From the NCBI GenBank assembly GCA_019137255.1, contig WPDH01000170.1, positions 124,001 to 188,000 of the forward strand: a stretch of DNA of 64,000 nt, given 5' to 3'. The position numbers and the translations under genes are program-made. A model generated the notes under the pieces. That model made no database searches, was not told the origin of the DNA, and was given only the letters and a program-made list of their open reading frames with translations. Origin of the DNA: Corinectria fuckeliana. Taxonomy: Eukaryota > Ascomycota > Sordariomycetes > Hypocreales > Nectriaceae. Below, piece after piece: positions 37,820-50,168 of this stretch (position 1 is the stretch's first letter; each line of letters opens with the position of its first letter).

Positions 37820-38764
37820 GTCGGACGGTCCAGAGTCGGTGTTGTCCCGGATTTCCACTAATTACTGCTTCACCTCAGAGTCGGGCAAAAGCCATACTAG
37901 GAGCCTCCTAGAGCTACACAAACCCCCTGCAGCTGTTTGCTTGCTCTCCTGCCTTTATTGGAGGCTAGTGATTGCTGCGGATACTTCCTCCATCCCCACC
38001 AACGACTAGCGACCGTTGCAAGGTGGAGCTGAACTGTGTGGTTTAACAATGCTGGGACAAGACATTGGCGAAGCAGTTATTGCGTCGAGATACTTGGAGG
38101 CTTCTATCATGGTTGGGCAGCTGATGTTCGGCTTGTACAAACATTGGTAGAGTATTAGATAGTGGCGGCTAACTAATCGACAAACTTGACCGAGGGTGTA
38201 CATTCCTATGTGCAATACATTTTCAAACCAACCTGAAAATAAACAGCTGAAATTGTTCGCAGTTCATCTATTGCGCGTAGATGTAACTTATTGTGTAACG
38301 TGCCTATCTTAGATGTGACATTTGAGTTGGTTGGTTGGTTGGGTCATCCCGTCGGCTTGTTAGAGCATCGGCCCCACCCCGGACATGATTCCGGGCTCCG
38401 CTGTAGGGTAAGTGAACCGCCTAGTCCAAGCTCAGTCATTTGGCAGCTTACATAACACTGCCACCTTGGCTGAATTTGTGGCAGAGCGGACAAGCGACGC
38501 GATTGAGAAAAAGGTCGTCCAGGTCGCGACTCCATCAAGCACGATCTCGATTCCATCACGACCAGTTCCACCCCCGCACCACTTCCTCTCCCCCAAAGAG
38601 TGCCGCCATCTCAGTCGCCGCCACTGTCGCGTTCTTGCTTGCTATTTTTCGCATCGTTCCCTGGCTCCCCGGGTTTCGGGTCAAGACGAGCTCACTCGTC
38701 GCGCGTCCGGATCACCTCCCTTACTCCAGCATGAGATGACCCGCAGGGTCTCCTAGCGCGCACA
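37820..38764. other. Intergenic, upstream of sfh1
   Basis: 945 bp between two genes on the same strand. It contains a TTGGTTGGTTGGTTGGG tandem repeat at about 38331-38347 and a C-rich leader just before the sfh1 ATG. No protein-like frame was seen. Confidence 0.5.
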
Positions 38765-40581
38765 ATGGAACGATCAAAGCCCCAGGCCTTCTTGTCCAGC
38801 TATGCGCCGCGCTTGCGTGGCTTCAACAACTCCCTCCTCACCCCCGTCCTCCCCAGTGCGCCTGCCGGGCCCGTATCGCGGACTACGAAGCGAGGCACTA
38901 CCATCATCAACTATGCCGAGGACGGCTATGACGACCTCGAAGACGAAAGCGATGACACTCGCCGCCGACCGACCGGTCTACGAAGTCTGCGCAAGGAGGA
39001 CTCGCTTAGCAGGCAGGAACTGGCAGACAAGGCGGGTAAGGAAACCAAGCGCCCTGTCGACGTGCAGGGTATCTGGCGCGACTGGATGGGCAAGACGCGC
39101 CCGGTGAGAACCGACCAGCAGAATGCTGCCCAGGCCAATCTGCCCCTCACCTTGATCCCGATTCGAATCGACCTAGAGATTCCGGCTTTCATTCCCCAGG
39201 CTCCATTCCCGGCGCCGAACCCTAGTGCGGTCGACATCTCGCTACCCCAGTATCGAACACAGGAGATGACGGTGCCGTATAAGCTGCGAGACATCTTCTG
39301 CTGGAATCTTCACGAAACCCTCATCACAACAGACCAGTTTGCGCAGACTCTGGTCCAGGACCTCGACCTCCCCAACCGACCCCTGGTCATCGCTGAGATC
39401 AGCAAACAAATCCGGACGCAACTCGAGGAGTATGCGGGTGTGGCCTTGCACCCGCTGTTCCACACCGAGCAGCCAGTCTCCTCCACTCAACAAACAATCG
39501 CTGCCGGAACGGGTGTGGCATTGAACGGGACGCCTAAGCCAGGTTTGATTTTCAAGTCTCGAGATGACTCTCCTGCCTCTATGGTGAGAGGTCCATCAAT
39601 GCCCGATACTCCAGCCCAGACTGGAGGAGCTGCTACCCCTTCTCAAACCCAAGGCCCGGATGTCACTGCCGAAGCTACGCCCATCCTTCCCGATTCAGAC
39701 GACTATAACCCCGATGACACTTATCGGTGCATTGTCAACCTGAGCCTCAACTTGGCCTCCATGCTCTATACAGACAAGTTCGAGTGGTCTCTACTGCACC
39801 CCCCGGGCACTGCAGAGGCATTCGCGAAGATGACGTGTGCAGACCTTGGGTTGACCGGAGAATGGGTGCCTGCCATGACTCATGCCATTTACGAGGCCGT
39901 CTTGCGCCTCAAGAAGGAAGCCTGCGAAGTGGGCGGCCTTGTTACTGGATGGGGCGGCCTGCAACAAGAACTACCAAATGATGCTGCGCACGGGGCAGAT
40001 GGGGGATGGAGATATGACCCGGACCAGCTTGCAGACGAGTGGGAGCCCAAGATTGAGATTTTGAGCAAGGAGGAGATGGAGAAGCGAGAAGGCGACCGCG
40101 AACGACAGGTCCGCCGACTACGCCGCGAGACGGCACGATTCAGTTCTACAACAGGTATGCTCGGGGGCACACCATTCGGTGGCCCTGTCGAGGTGGAAGA
40201 GGAGAGGATGGGAAGAGGCGAACGTTCGAAAAAGAAGCGCCGATTCCGCAGTCTCAGCCCCCTCGGACGGGGTGGAACACCAGGCGGGCGCGGAACTCCC
40301 GATGTCGGCGGATATGGAGGAGGTGGCGCCTTGACCGACCAGGAGAGACTCCAGTGGAGATGCTGGCACTGCCGAATCTGGGGGACGAGCGTATGGGCTG
40401 TGCGCGACGGACCAGCGGGCCCAAGGGTATGTCTTGCTCCATCACCATATGCCACATGTTGCCGGGTTGCTAACTATTTGCTCAGACTCTCTGCGCCAAC
40501 TGTGGCTACCTTTACGAGCGTGACCAACGGCTCCCCCGCCAAACCAAGAATCTACACATGCTGGACATCCGTGCGGTCTAG
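38765..40581 (+). CDS. sfh1: RSC chromatin-remodelling subunit Sfh1 (SNF5 family)
   Basis: Core subunit of the RSC-type ATP-dependent nucleosome remodeller. Exons 38765-40426 and 40486-40581 give 585 residues. The N-terminus carries SSYAPRLRGFNNSLLTP. The two SNF5 repeats lie at about residues 170-240 (KLRDIFCWNLHETLITTDQF) and 316-395 (IVNLSLNLASMLYTDKFEW, LGLTGEWVPAMTHAIYEAVL), separated by a Thr/Pro-rich insert. A basic linker follows. The spliced C-terminus forms a GATA-like finger: Cys533 and Cys536 (CWHC) in exon 1, Cys557 and Cys560 (CANC) in exon 2, spacing C-x2-C-x20-C-x2-C. Without the splice the finger is lost. Yeast Sfh1 lacks this finger, and I believe it is usual in filamentous fungi. 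Confidence 0.94.
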
Positions 40582-43500
40582 GAGCCCACTGATGAGCTCG
40601 GTCAAGAAAAACCGGCACTTGAGCGACCTCACCAGCGTGCTCCTCAATCTCCTTGCCAGGATAAGGGTCAACCTTGTCGAGTGCGGCAGGATCCTCGTCT
40701 ACGACAAGCACCATCCCGTGTTGCCCATTCATAAGCAGAGACAGTACAGTAGAACCGCGTGGTAACCGTGATTTGGAGTCATATTTTGCGAGCAAAAGCT
40801 TGGGGCAGTGGATATTTGGCAGGGATGTGTTTTGGCGTCTTGGGAGGATGGAATTCCTCAGTAGGATGGGTTTTGCCGTTAGTAATACTCGGGGAGGGTA
40901 GGGGGAGGTTGGCGACGAGGAGGGGACACTGTAGACTAGGGTATCTTGTGTAGAGTATATGAAGCTTGTGGAATGATTTACAGCTAGTTGACAGCATACG
41001 GCAATTTCACCCCTATGAGCATGGATGGAGTGGGCCAGCTCGAACATATTCGGATCCTCAGGCCTAGCAACTATCTAAAAGTATCGTGTCGATGGATGTC
41101 TAAGACTCTAGTCGTTCTCCACAGGTTGGTTCATTCGGGCATCTTTTGCTCTGCACATCGATTCGAAGAGGTTACCTACCTTTCTACGTATCCACCTAAC
41201 GCCGTACGTTCCTATTTTCGCGTCACGTGGACGTACTGCAGCAACTCCCGCAGCAACTCATACCACCTCCGCTGGCTTTATCCCACGCCTCCCCTTCACT
41301 CCTGTCACCAACACCAGCCACCGCCGAGCTCGACATCATCACCGCTCTCGCCTACGTACGCGTCGAGACTCCATCAGACCCATCAGACCCGTCGCGGGGC
41401 TTCAAGGGGCATCGTCCCCGGCTGCCCGGCGTCTTGGCCATCGGACCACCTGGAGCCCTTCAAGCCGTATCGGGACACTTCGGAGGACTCCCTTCCATAT
41501 CTGGTCCGATGACTTCCTATGCACCCCGCATCATCAGAACGCCCGTCCCTTGGCGCTGAGACGGCGCGACGATCCCACGTGCGGAAATGAAGCCCATTTT
41601 CGCGTACCGAGTGTCGTGGCAGTTCGGGGTGAACTACCTATGTTGCTGCCGTTCACCTAGGATGCAACTGTGCCTGCAGCCCAGTCACAATTTGTCGCGG
41701 GAGGCACTGGAGATGAGCTTCCCTATCTAGTCAGGGCGGAAACTGAAGTCATCTGCCGCCTGGGACAAGTGTCTCGAGGGCGATCCCCCGCTGTTCCTGG
41801 TTGTTTCGGCATAGTTGATGTCACTGGGAAACCAGCCGCCGATATTAAACATCCAAAAGGGGGAAGTCCCAAGCTTGCCTGCTCGTCAAAGGTCAGAGAA
41901 TCGCCCCAGGGCTCTAATAATTCATCAGCCTTTGCCCCTGTTTCGGGCCACTCACTTCAAGCTCTGCACATCACATGCGTACAGGCGGTGTCGACGTGAC
42001 GAATGATTCCCGCATGCGAGGCCTTATGAGTAGGTGGCCAGGTTGATGCAACTACAGTTCGTCTGCCCGACAATGCCGGCTCGACGCCCAGCCAAACTTG
42101 TCAAGGGGGCATGGCTGCGGGATCAGGACCAAGAACTCTCCAATCTCGAGACTTGCTGCAAAACCCCGACGGAAGTGGCAACCGAGACTCGTGGTGAAAG
42201 CACCTGGAAGCCTGGTCGTTGTGAGCGAGCGAGTTCCAGACTAGGGCTTCAGTATACTTCTATGAGAAACTTTTGAGGACCATGAGGCTAGCAGAACGTT
42301 GCATTACCAGCACCGGCATCTTCAAATTCAGACTGACGGGCCCATTCCCGAAGTGCCGAAGACCTTATAGAGGCCGGTTTATGATCCTCTAGTCCAATGG
42401 CGTGTTGGACCAGGCAGGCAAAGTATCATCTCCGAATTTCTTCGGTCGGTAATCCACAATCTGGATCCTCCGGGTCGCCCTTCGTCCTCTCATACCAGTA
42501 TCAGTCTAACAAGCCTGATACTACCATTTATCTCAGCTAGATTCATCAGACTCAACTGCACAAACTGTCTGCTTGAGCTCTTTGAAAGAATCCCAGCAAA
42601 ATCACCGATCTATCAATCCAACCTCGATAAACTGCCCACACAGAGGCGAATGTGCTTAGTCCCAGCGTTTAAAGGCCCTTCGGACCAGAATACCGAGATT
42701 CCATAACCTAGTTCCACATACTTAAGCGATCGCACCCTGTCATTAAGGAGTGGCAAAATTGGTAGAGCACTCGGGTGCATCACCCTGGCGCTCTTGACAT
42801 CGGGCCGCAACTCTGGTCGCATACCTAAAATTACCAAAATTTTGTCCGAAAGAGGCGCGCAGATCCGGTGGAAATACTTGGCCAGTTTGGGTACGCGAAT
42901 GCGGAAGATGAAGACTGGCTGGCTTTTGAAGCTGAGACGATCTGAGCTGTTTTGACGATGGGTGAAGAGCGGACTTTGCTCAACCCTCAAGTCACTCTCA
43001 TCCATGGAACGCTCTCGGAGTAGTACTTGGAACCTAAGTTGTCAAGGCCAGCTTTCATATCTGAGCAAGGAGGTCCTAACAAGAATGCGGGGGAGCTCTC
43101 TCATCTCTCCTTTAACTAGGGGTAAACGTGTCGATGGCCAATCCTGTATGACCTGGACCTGGCCCGCACGCACCTTACATGCATGTATGCGTGCTTTGGG
43201 AAGAGGCGACGGCCCGACCATAAATCACACAGATCTGAGCTGTTAGACCCTGGGCAATCGAGCTTCCGGCCCGTGGCGGCCCCAGTATAAACGGCAGATG
43301 ACCTCCGTGTCCCGATCAGAAAGCCCTCCAATGAGGAAACGGGTCAAGACCGAACCTCTTAGAAACCATGTCACACATCCCTCGGGAACAGTCGACCTTC
43401 GCTTCATTATCCACTCGCCCGCCTGTTAGCCGTTGATGGTCCTACGGGTCTGGCTCAGATAGTCACGGAGGCTGGGGAAGGGAAGCCGGACAATCCGAGG

Positions 43501-43861
43501 CTGAGCGGATCAATGCGACTGCAGCCTTTCCACAACTCTTTGAGCTCCACGGAGCCAAGGCAACTGGACGCGGCGCACTTCCGCCTGCCATCTGCCCATT
43601 CCACTCGCTTCGACCGCGTGGCCAGCTCTGCTCAAGGCTTGACGAAGAGTAGAACGTATTCTCACGACGGGGTTGAGGAAGCATCGGCCCGTAACCCGAA
43701 GACCAGTCTTCAGGGATGAAGCATGAATCCACAAACCGGCCTGGGAGCAGGCTGGCCATCTTCGTGATGTCTCGAATACCCAGTGTTCACCAAGAATCAA
43801 CGTCGCCTAGGACCAGTCTCAAATTGCTCGCCAGCTCCCACGAAATTAGAGACATGTCGGC
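40582..43861. other. Intergenic, upstream of the cellobiohydrolase
   Basis: About 3.3 kb with no convincing gene. It includes the likely regulatory region of the GH7 gene. Two matches to the carbon-catabolite repressor consensus SYGGRG stand on the plus strand: GCGGGG near 43088 and CTGGGG near 43472. Such short motifs are common by chance. A 130-codon ATG frame at 42613-43005 (minus) was not accepted. Confidence 0.45.
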
Positions 43862-43867
43862 TATAAA
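43862..43867 (+). promoter_or_regulatory. TATA box of the cellobiohydrolase gene
   Basis: TATAAA lies 121 bp upstream of the ATG and is followed by a CT/CA-rich leader with CATTCACTCACTCACTCACT. This is the usual layout of a strongly induced fungal cellulase promoter. Confidence 0.7.
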
Positions 43868-43982
43868 GTTGATGCCCTCGCCTTCTCATCTCGAACCATC
43901 CTTCTCATTCCTATACTCATCAACACTTTCTCTCCATTCACTCACTCACTCACTCGAACAAAGACTCTGAATCATTTGCACC

Positions 43983-45629
43983 ATGTACCGCAAACTCGCC
44001 GCCCTCTCGGCCTTGGTCGTCGCAGCCAAGGCGCAACAGGCCTGCACACTCACCACTGAGACTCACCCCACGCTGTCTTGGTCGAAATGCACCACCAGCG
44101 GTTGCACCAGTGTCTCTGGTTCAGTTGTTGTCGATTCCAACTGGCGATGGACTCACCAGACCTCGTCGAGCACTAACTGCTTCACTGGCAACGAGTGGGA
44201 TGAGTCTATCTGCACTAGCAACGAGGTGTGCGCCGAGGCGTGCTGCTTGGATGGTGCCGACTACTCGGGCACTTACGGTGTCACCACAAGTGGTAATCAG
44301 CTCAGTCTTAAGTTCGTCACTGAGGGCCCCTACAGCACGAACATTGGCAGCCGTCTCTATCTCCTCGAGGATGAGGATACCTACCAGATGTTCACCCTGC
44401 TCGGCAACGAGTTCACCTTTGATGTTGATGTCTCGGGGATCAGCTGTGGCCTTAACGGCGCTTTGTATTTTGTGTCTATGGATGAGGATGGTGGCAAGGC
44501 CAAGTATGACGGCAATAATGCTGGAGCCAAGTATGGCACTGGGTACTGTGACAGCCAGTGCCCTCGTGATGTCAAGTTCATCAACGGATTGGTGAGTACC
44601 CATGAAAATATATGACAATACAACAGGTGCTGACCGTGGTGACCAGGCCAACGTGGAAGGCTGGGTGCCCGCTGACGATGACATCAACTCCGGTGTTGGT
44701 GAGCTGGGCACTTGCTGCCCAGAGATGGATATCTGGGAGGCCAATGGCATTTCGACTGCCTTCACCCCCCACCCCTGCGACGACCTCACCCAGCATTCCT
44801 GCAGCGGCGACGCCTGTGGTGGCACCTACTCCGCCGATCGTTACGCTGGCGACTGTGATCCCGATGGTTGCGACTTCAACTCCTACCGCCAGGGCAACAA
44901 GACCTTCTACGGCAGCGGTTCGGGCTTCAACATCGACACCTCTAAGAAGATAACCGTTGTCACCCAGTTCATCACGGGTTCGGGCGGCGACCTGTCCGAG
45001 ATCAAGCGCTACTACGTTCAGAACGGAGCGGTCATCGCCAACTCCCAGTCTACCATTGCCGGCACCTCCGGAAACTCCGTCACTGCCGACTACTGCGCTG
45101 ACCAGAAAGACGCCTTCGGCGATACCGACTCCTTTGCGGATCACGGTGGCCTCTCCCGCATGGGTGATGCCCTCGCTGCGCCCATGGTCCTGGTCCTGAG
45201 CTTGTGGGACGATGTAAGTCGTTTGAAGATCCATCCCAAACATTCCCTCGTCGTTGTCTGATGTTTGTATGCTGACCTGGCTTCTCCCAGCACTACGCCA
45301 ACATGCTCTGGCTCGACTCGACCTACCCCGTCGACTCTACTGCTCTCGGCGCCGCGCGGGGCTCTTGCTCCACCAGCTCCGGCGACCCCGCCGATCTCGA
45401 GGTAGATGTTCCCGACTCCACGGTTGTCTTTTCCAACATCAAGTTCGGCCCCATCGGCACCACCTTCAGCTCCGACGGATCAACCGATCCCGCGGACCCC
45501 GGCACCGGCACCGGCGATGCTGTCGCCCACTACGGCCAGTGCGGCGGCTCCAGCTGGTCCGGCAGCACCACCTGCGTGTCCGGCTACACCTGCACCAAGC
45601 TCAACGACTACTACTCCCAGTGTCTGTAA
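43983..45629 (+). CDS. cbh1: GH7 cellobiohydrolase with C-terminal CBM1
   Basis: Secreted processive cellulase that releases cellobiose from the reducing ends of cellulose chains. Exons 43983-44591, 44647-45213 and 45291-45629 give 504 residues. Signal peptide MYRKLAALSALVVAAKA, probably cut before QQACTL. The catalytic motif EMDIWE gives Glu229, Asp231 and Glu234. The blocks YGTGYCDSQCPRDVKFINGL, GGTYSADRYAGDCDPDGCDF and MVLVLSLWDDHYANMLWLDS follow the Trichoderma Cel7A pattern, so cellobiohydrolase is preferred over endoglucanase. A short Asp/Pro/Gly linker (DGSTDPADPGTGTGDA) leads to a CBM1 at about 472-504 (HYGQCGG to YYSQCL). It faces the MFS sugar transporter tail to tail. Expression is probably substrate-induced and carbon-repressed; this is an inference from the family. 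Confidence 0.97.
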
Positions 45630-46497
45630 GCGGACGGGAGGCGCAGTATTCTCCCGAGGCTGAGACGCGGAGGGGATGGAGATGCGGGAGGAGAGGACAG
45701 AACCCGCAGCGGCTGGTGGTTTCGAGTACACGATGAAGATGGGGAAAACGACGAATCGGACAAGTTCGTGTGTTGTTATTATTATACTGACATTTCTTTA
45801 CCCATCGTTCGCTTCCTGTTTTGTTTTTATGTTTCACTTTCAACCTGTCCATATTTACTTATTTATCAAATCAAAGTCTGTCGTTACGCATGCAACTCCG
45901 CGCTCTTTTCCGTCCCGCCCGTGTCAAGTTTGCAGATTTAATAACTTGACTAGAGGACCAAGTGCCTAGGCAGACTAATTTCCATGAGCCCAAGATGCTT
46001 CCAGAACCCTCGACGAACAGCGTGTCTGTTACGTAAAAGATGCCGTGCTTGAGTCCATGCTGTATCGGGAGATCTCACTCACCATTCAACACAATGCTTG
46101 GCGATCCTTGGCACGACAACCGAATTCCTTGGCTGCATTCATCGACAAGGCTGAGTGCCGTGTTAGGAGTGACAGAACCAGAGAATAAGAACTAGGTAAT
46201 GCCACGCATTTTACGTAGCGATCTTTCAAGAGTTAAAAACCGATAGGTTAGGTACGATGGTATTGAGTCGATTATGCAACATAAGATGTTTAGGACGATG
46301 AGTCTCCCTGATCAAAGGGGCACAACCATGATGTGTCCGGGTATATTGAAACAAATGCTAGGACTATCCACCTGCCTGCTTGCTACTCTCCTCCACCTCT
46401 TTTGTAAATGTCTTTGCGTCGCTGCAGCAGCCAACGCGTCATGAACTAGCTCGGCACATAGCCGCAAGACTGCGCACTCCCGTAGGAAAGAAGAAAC
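45630..46497. other. Intergenic, convergent 3' ends
   Basis: About 870 bp between the stops of the cellobiohydrolase and the transporter. It has a T-rich patch (TTATTATTATACTGACATTTC) near 45775. No coding frame was seen. Confidence 0.55.
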
Positions 46498-48439
46498 TTA
46501 GACAACCTCACGTCGTCGCTCCTCCTCGCGGACCTCGGTGCCGTCCTTGAGCTCGATGGGCGGGACGTCGCGTGTCTCGATGCCGATGCCGAGCATCTGG
46601 GCGCCCTTCTCGGTGTGGTCGGGGCCGCCGAAGATGACGTCCATCTGCTCGAGGGCGACGCCCCTGGTCTCGGGGATGAAGAAGTAGACGAAGACGGCGA
46701 GCAGGATGTTGATGGCCATGAAGAAGAAGAGGCACTTGAGGCCCGACTTGTTGAGGAAGGTGGGGAAGAACTGCTGGAAGATGACGTTGGCGACGTTCTG
46801 GCACTGCGAAGCCATGCCGACGGCCTGGGAGCGGACGTTGGCGGAAAAGACCTCGCTGGTCCACATCCAGACGACGGCGCCCCAGGAAGGCTTATAGAAG
46901 AAGCTGAGGGACCTTGTCAGTGAGCCGTACGGGGGAGAGACTCGGGTGGTGGTGGAAGATGACTTACATGAAGGCGAAGAGCATGAAGACGATGCCGATG
47001 GCGACGGGCTGGGACTTGACGCCATCGACGTCAGGAGTGGCCATGCCAATGACGGGGACGATCAACATGCACACGGCCATGCCACAGGCACCGACGATGA
47101 AGAGCCAGCGACGGCCGAAGCGATCAGCAGTCCAAGCAGCGTTGAGGGTGAAGAGGATGCCAAAGGTAGCCCAGAGCGCGTTGATGAGGTTGATGGTCTC
47201 GGTGGACTGCCAGACCTTCTTGTAGATGGCGGTAGAGTAGTTGTTGAGGGTACCCTGGCCGGTGAGCTGCTGGCCAACGTTGAGGATGACGGCGAGGCCG
47301 AAACGCTTGCGGACAGAGACGTCCTTGAAGAGGGCGGCGTAGCCGGTGCTGTTCATCTCCTTCTCGTACTCGATGGCCTCGCGGATGGCTAGCAGCTCCT
47401 CCTCAACCTCCTCGTCGGTGTCGCGGATGCGGCGCAGGCCAGCGCGGGCGGCGTCGACGTTGTTGTTCTTGCGGATGTGCCAGCGGGGCGACTCGGGCTG
47501 GAAGGGCAGGGCGATGATGATGAAGATGGGCATCATGATCTGGAAGATGACGACCATGCGCCAGTCCCACTGGCCGAGCTTCTCGCGGTTCAGGCCGCAG
47601 GCGTAGTTGATCCAGTAGGCGATGAAGGCGCCGACGGAGTAGTTGAGCTGCCAGAAGGTCATGACATTTCCGCGGATGCTGGCCGGGACGACCTCGTTGA
47701 TGTAGACGGGGCCGGCAGCTGAATGAAGTTGTCAGTTGAAGGAGTCACGGAGGACGTCGAGTGCAGCATACTCAGAGCCGTGCCCTGGCCGATACCGATG
47801 AGGGCACGGCCGAAGATGAAGACGCCGAGCTTGCCCTTGGGCGCAAAGGTCTGGATCAAGGTGGCGATGATGGTGATGAAGCATCCGATGCCCATCCCCC
47901 ATCGTCGACCCAAGTAATCGGCCTGAAAATCGGATTGTCAGCAACGGGGTTGTTTCTTAGTTCTACCCGTGAATAGAACATACCGTAGGGCCACCGAGGA
48001 AAAAACCGCTGACAATGGCTCCAATGGTGTAGCAGGTGTTGATCAAGCCGAGGGTGTAGCTGTCTTTTTCCTAACAGCATGCGCAGAGTGTTAGATTGGT
48101 TGATTGGTTGTTGGGGTGCCGGGGGTTGACGTGGTATCCGGCGTGGACGAGGCACAGGGCCAAGAAGCAGTGTTTGCCAGGACACCGGAAACACGGCACT
48201 TGAGAGAAAAATAACGTACCGGGTCAAGATCGAACCAAGTCAGCCAGTTGTCTGAAGCTTGAAGGGCCTAATTTGAGACAAGGTTGTTTGATTAGCCATC
48301 CTGCCGTCTTGATATCCATGTGAGGAGCGAGAGGGAAGGAATTTACATTGAAGACACTGGAGTCGAAGCCGTAGAGCGTCATGCACGACGCGGCGACGAG
48401 GCAGATGTACCAGTTGTATCGACGAGTAGTGCTCATCAT
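46498..48439 (-). CDS. MFS sugar porter (12 transmembrane segments)
   Basis: Plasma-membrane sugar/H+ symporter of the fungal sugar porter family; the substrate is unknown. Six exons on the minus strand: 48347-48439, 48220-48267, 47984-48070, 47772-47922, 46968-47718 and 46498-46903 (511 residues). The ATG pair MMSTTRRYN was taken as the start because the longer frame begins at TTG. Family motifs: LGRRWGMG after TM2, GRALIGIGQG, PESPRWHIRKN after TM6, QQLTGQGTLNNYS in TM7, DRFGRRW between TM8 and TM9, and PETRGVALEQMD after TM12. The central loop is charged (DTDEEVEEELLAIREAIEYEKE). The neighbouring cellobiohydrolase suggests uptake of glucose, cellobiose or a related sugar, but that is inference from position only. 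Confidence 0.93.
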
Positions 48440-48602
48440 CTTGGCGGTGTTGAGGGAGATTCCCAAGCTCCGCGTTCGGCTGGGCAGCAGTGGGTTAATC
48501 TATTCGAGGTGGAGGAGGTGGAGGCGGAGGCGGGTCGAGTCTGGCCTGATTCCTCGATCAAGTTAACGAAGACGAGAGAGACAAATATCAAATCGCCTCG
48601 TG

Positions 48603-48640
48603 GAGGAAGAAGAAGAAGAAGAAGAACAAGAAGAACAAGA
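48603..48640. repeat. GAA trinucleotide microsatellite
   Basis: GAAGAAGAAGAAGAAGAAG with interspersed AAC units about 165 bp upstream of the transporter start codon, so it probably lies in its 5' leader or promoter. Confidence 0.8.
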
Positions 48641-50146
48641 CAAACAGAGACACCTTGACACAGAGAGACCAAGAAGGAAACAAAGAGACGAAGGACCGGT
48701 CTTTTTATCCTTCCCCAAGCAGTCAGTGCCGGGGGTGGCTCCCCTCTTCTTGTGCCCCGGACCCCAGACGATTGGGAGGGATCGTCAATTCGCTAAAGAT
48801 TGAAAAAGGGCGACTCCACCGGCGATGAAGCTAGTAAGTTGTGAGTGAGTGATGGTGTGCGGAGTGGTTACGGAGAAGGGTTGCAAGGGTCAAGGTGTTA
48901 AGGTAAGGTAAGGTACCTACTAAAGGAGGTGAGAACGGGCCGTTAGGACCATGAGGAGAATAAGTACGTACTGACCACCAAGGTCCAAATACTAAGTAGG
49001 TAAGAGCGGTAACAGGGGCAGCCAGGAAGGACTAGGTACTAAGTAGGCCTACGAAGTATACGAACAATTACAGTCAAAGCACCACGTTAGTCTAGACCTA
49101 GTACCAGATTAACTACGTAGTAGTTGCGAATAGATCTTACCCCCAACGCTTGAGCCTCTCCCCCTCCCATCGCATCGTCCTTGATTGATTGATACGATAC
49201 GATGCAGTGCAGGCAGTGAATATCAACATCCTTGTCTTTCTTCTCCACCCGCTCCTCTCGGACATGCAGTAAGCTACTCATCACTCACTCACCAAATCAA
49301 TATCACAACTCACAACTCGCACCTCCCCTCCAACTCCACTTTCCCAAGCCTTTCCACAATCCACAACAAAAGTGATGTGTGGGGATTTTTCGGGCCATGT
49401 TTCCCTTGACCCTTGGCTCGCGGCTGAATGGGGCGTTATGTGCAAGCCCTCACTCGCCCGCCGCCTCTGATTGGCGCGAAAACATCTCGCCGTCTTTCCA
49501 GGGAGTTTTCCCGTCCCTACTTGCCTACCTACCTACTTCGTAGTTCGCTTCTCTCTCTCTCTCCCCAAGACCGACCAGCCTTCCTTTGACTTACATGCCC
49601 ATCCATGCTCTCTCTCCCGTGCGGAGCTCCCGCCCTTTCCCCGCACACTTGTGTCTTAAGCTTCGTGGAGAAAGGGAGATGACCCCAAGTTCTCGACGAG
49701 CCAAGTGGGAAGAGGTCTTGGCCGTTGTCATTATCGTTGTCATAGCTGGGGGAAGATGCTATCAATACCTACAGAAATTGCAAGAGCCTAGACAGTCAAG
49801 GTCAAGGCTTCATGTGTCTGTCTCTCTGCCTGTCCACATACCTACCTATTACCTACCTACCTGCCTGTCTTATCCTGTTGACTGTCAATCCATCACCCAT
49901 GTCATCACCGCAACCAAACCAAACCAGACCTTCACCACAATCCAATCTGTATGGCCCAAACACTCTCAGTGTGTCTGTTCCACCCTGTCTCCATCCTCCA
50001 CTTCATCCTTTCACCGTCTCCCTCTCGCTTAACGTATCCCTCCTTCTTCCAACGCCCCAAATGTGCAAGGAGAATCTCACCCATACACACACACTAATAA
50101 TCATCAAATATCCCGGTCCCCAACAACACATCGCAGCACCGCTGAC

Positions 50147-50168
50147 CATACATACATACATACTACAC
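50147..50168. repeat. CATA tetranucleotide repeat
   Basis: CATACATACATACATACTA in intergenic DNA; several identical units in tandem. Confidence 0.7.

Noticed and set aside
42613..43005. 130-codon minus-strand frame with an ATG start in the cellobiohydrolase upstream region
   Set aside because: Composition is not absurd, but no motif, no splice context and no recognisable domain. A chance frame of this length is plausible in 3.4 kb. It would need transcript evidence.
44121..45243. Long minus-strand frames opposite the cellobiohydrolase
   Set aside because: Shadow frames caused by strong codon bias; the plus strand encodes an unmistakable GH7 enzyme.
46946..47392. Asp/Gly/Val-rich plus-strand frame opposite the transporter
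   Set aside because: Antisense shadow of a biased coding region; no independent evidence.
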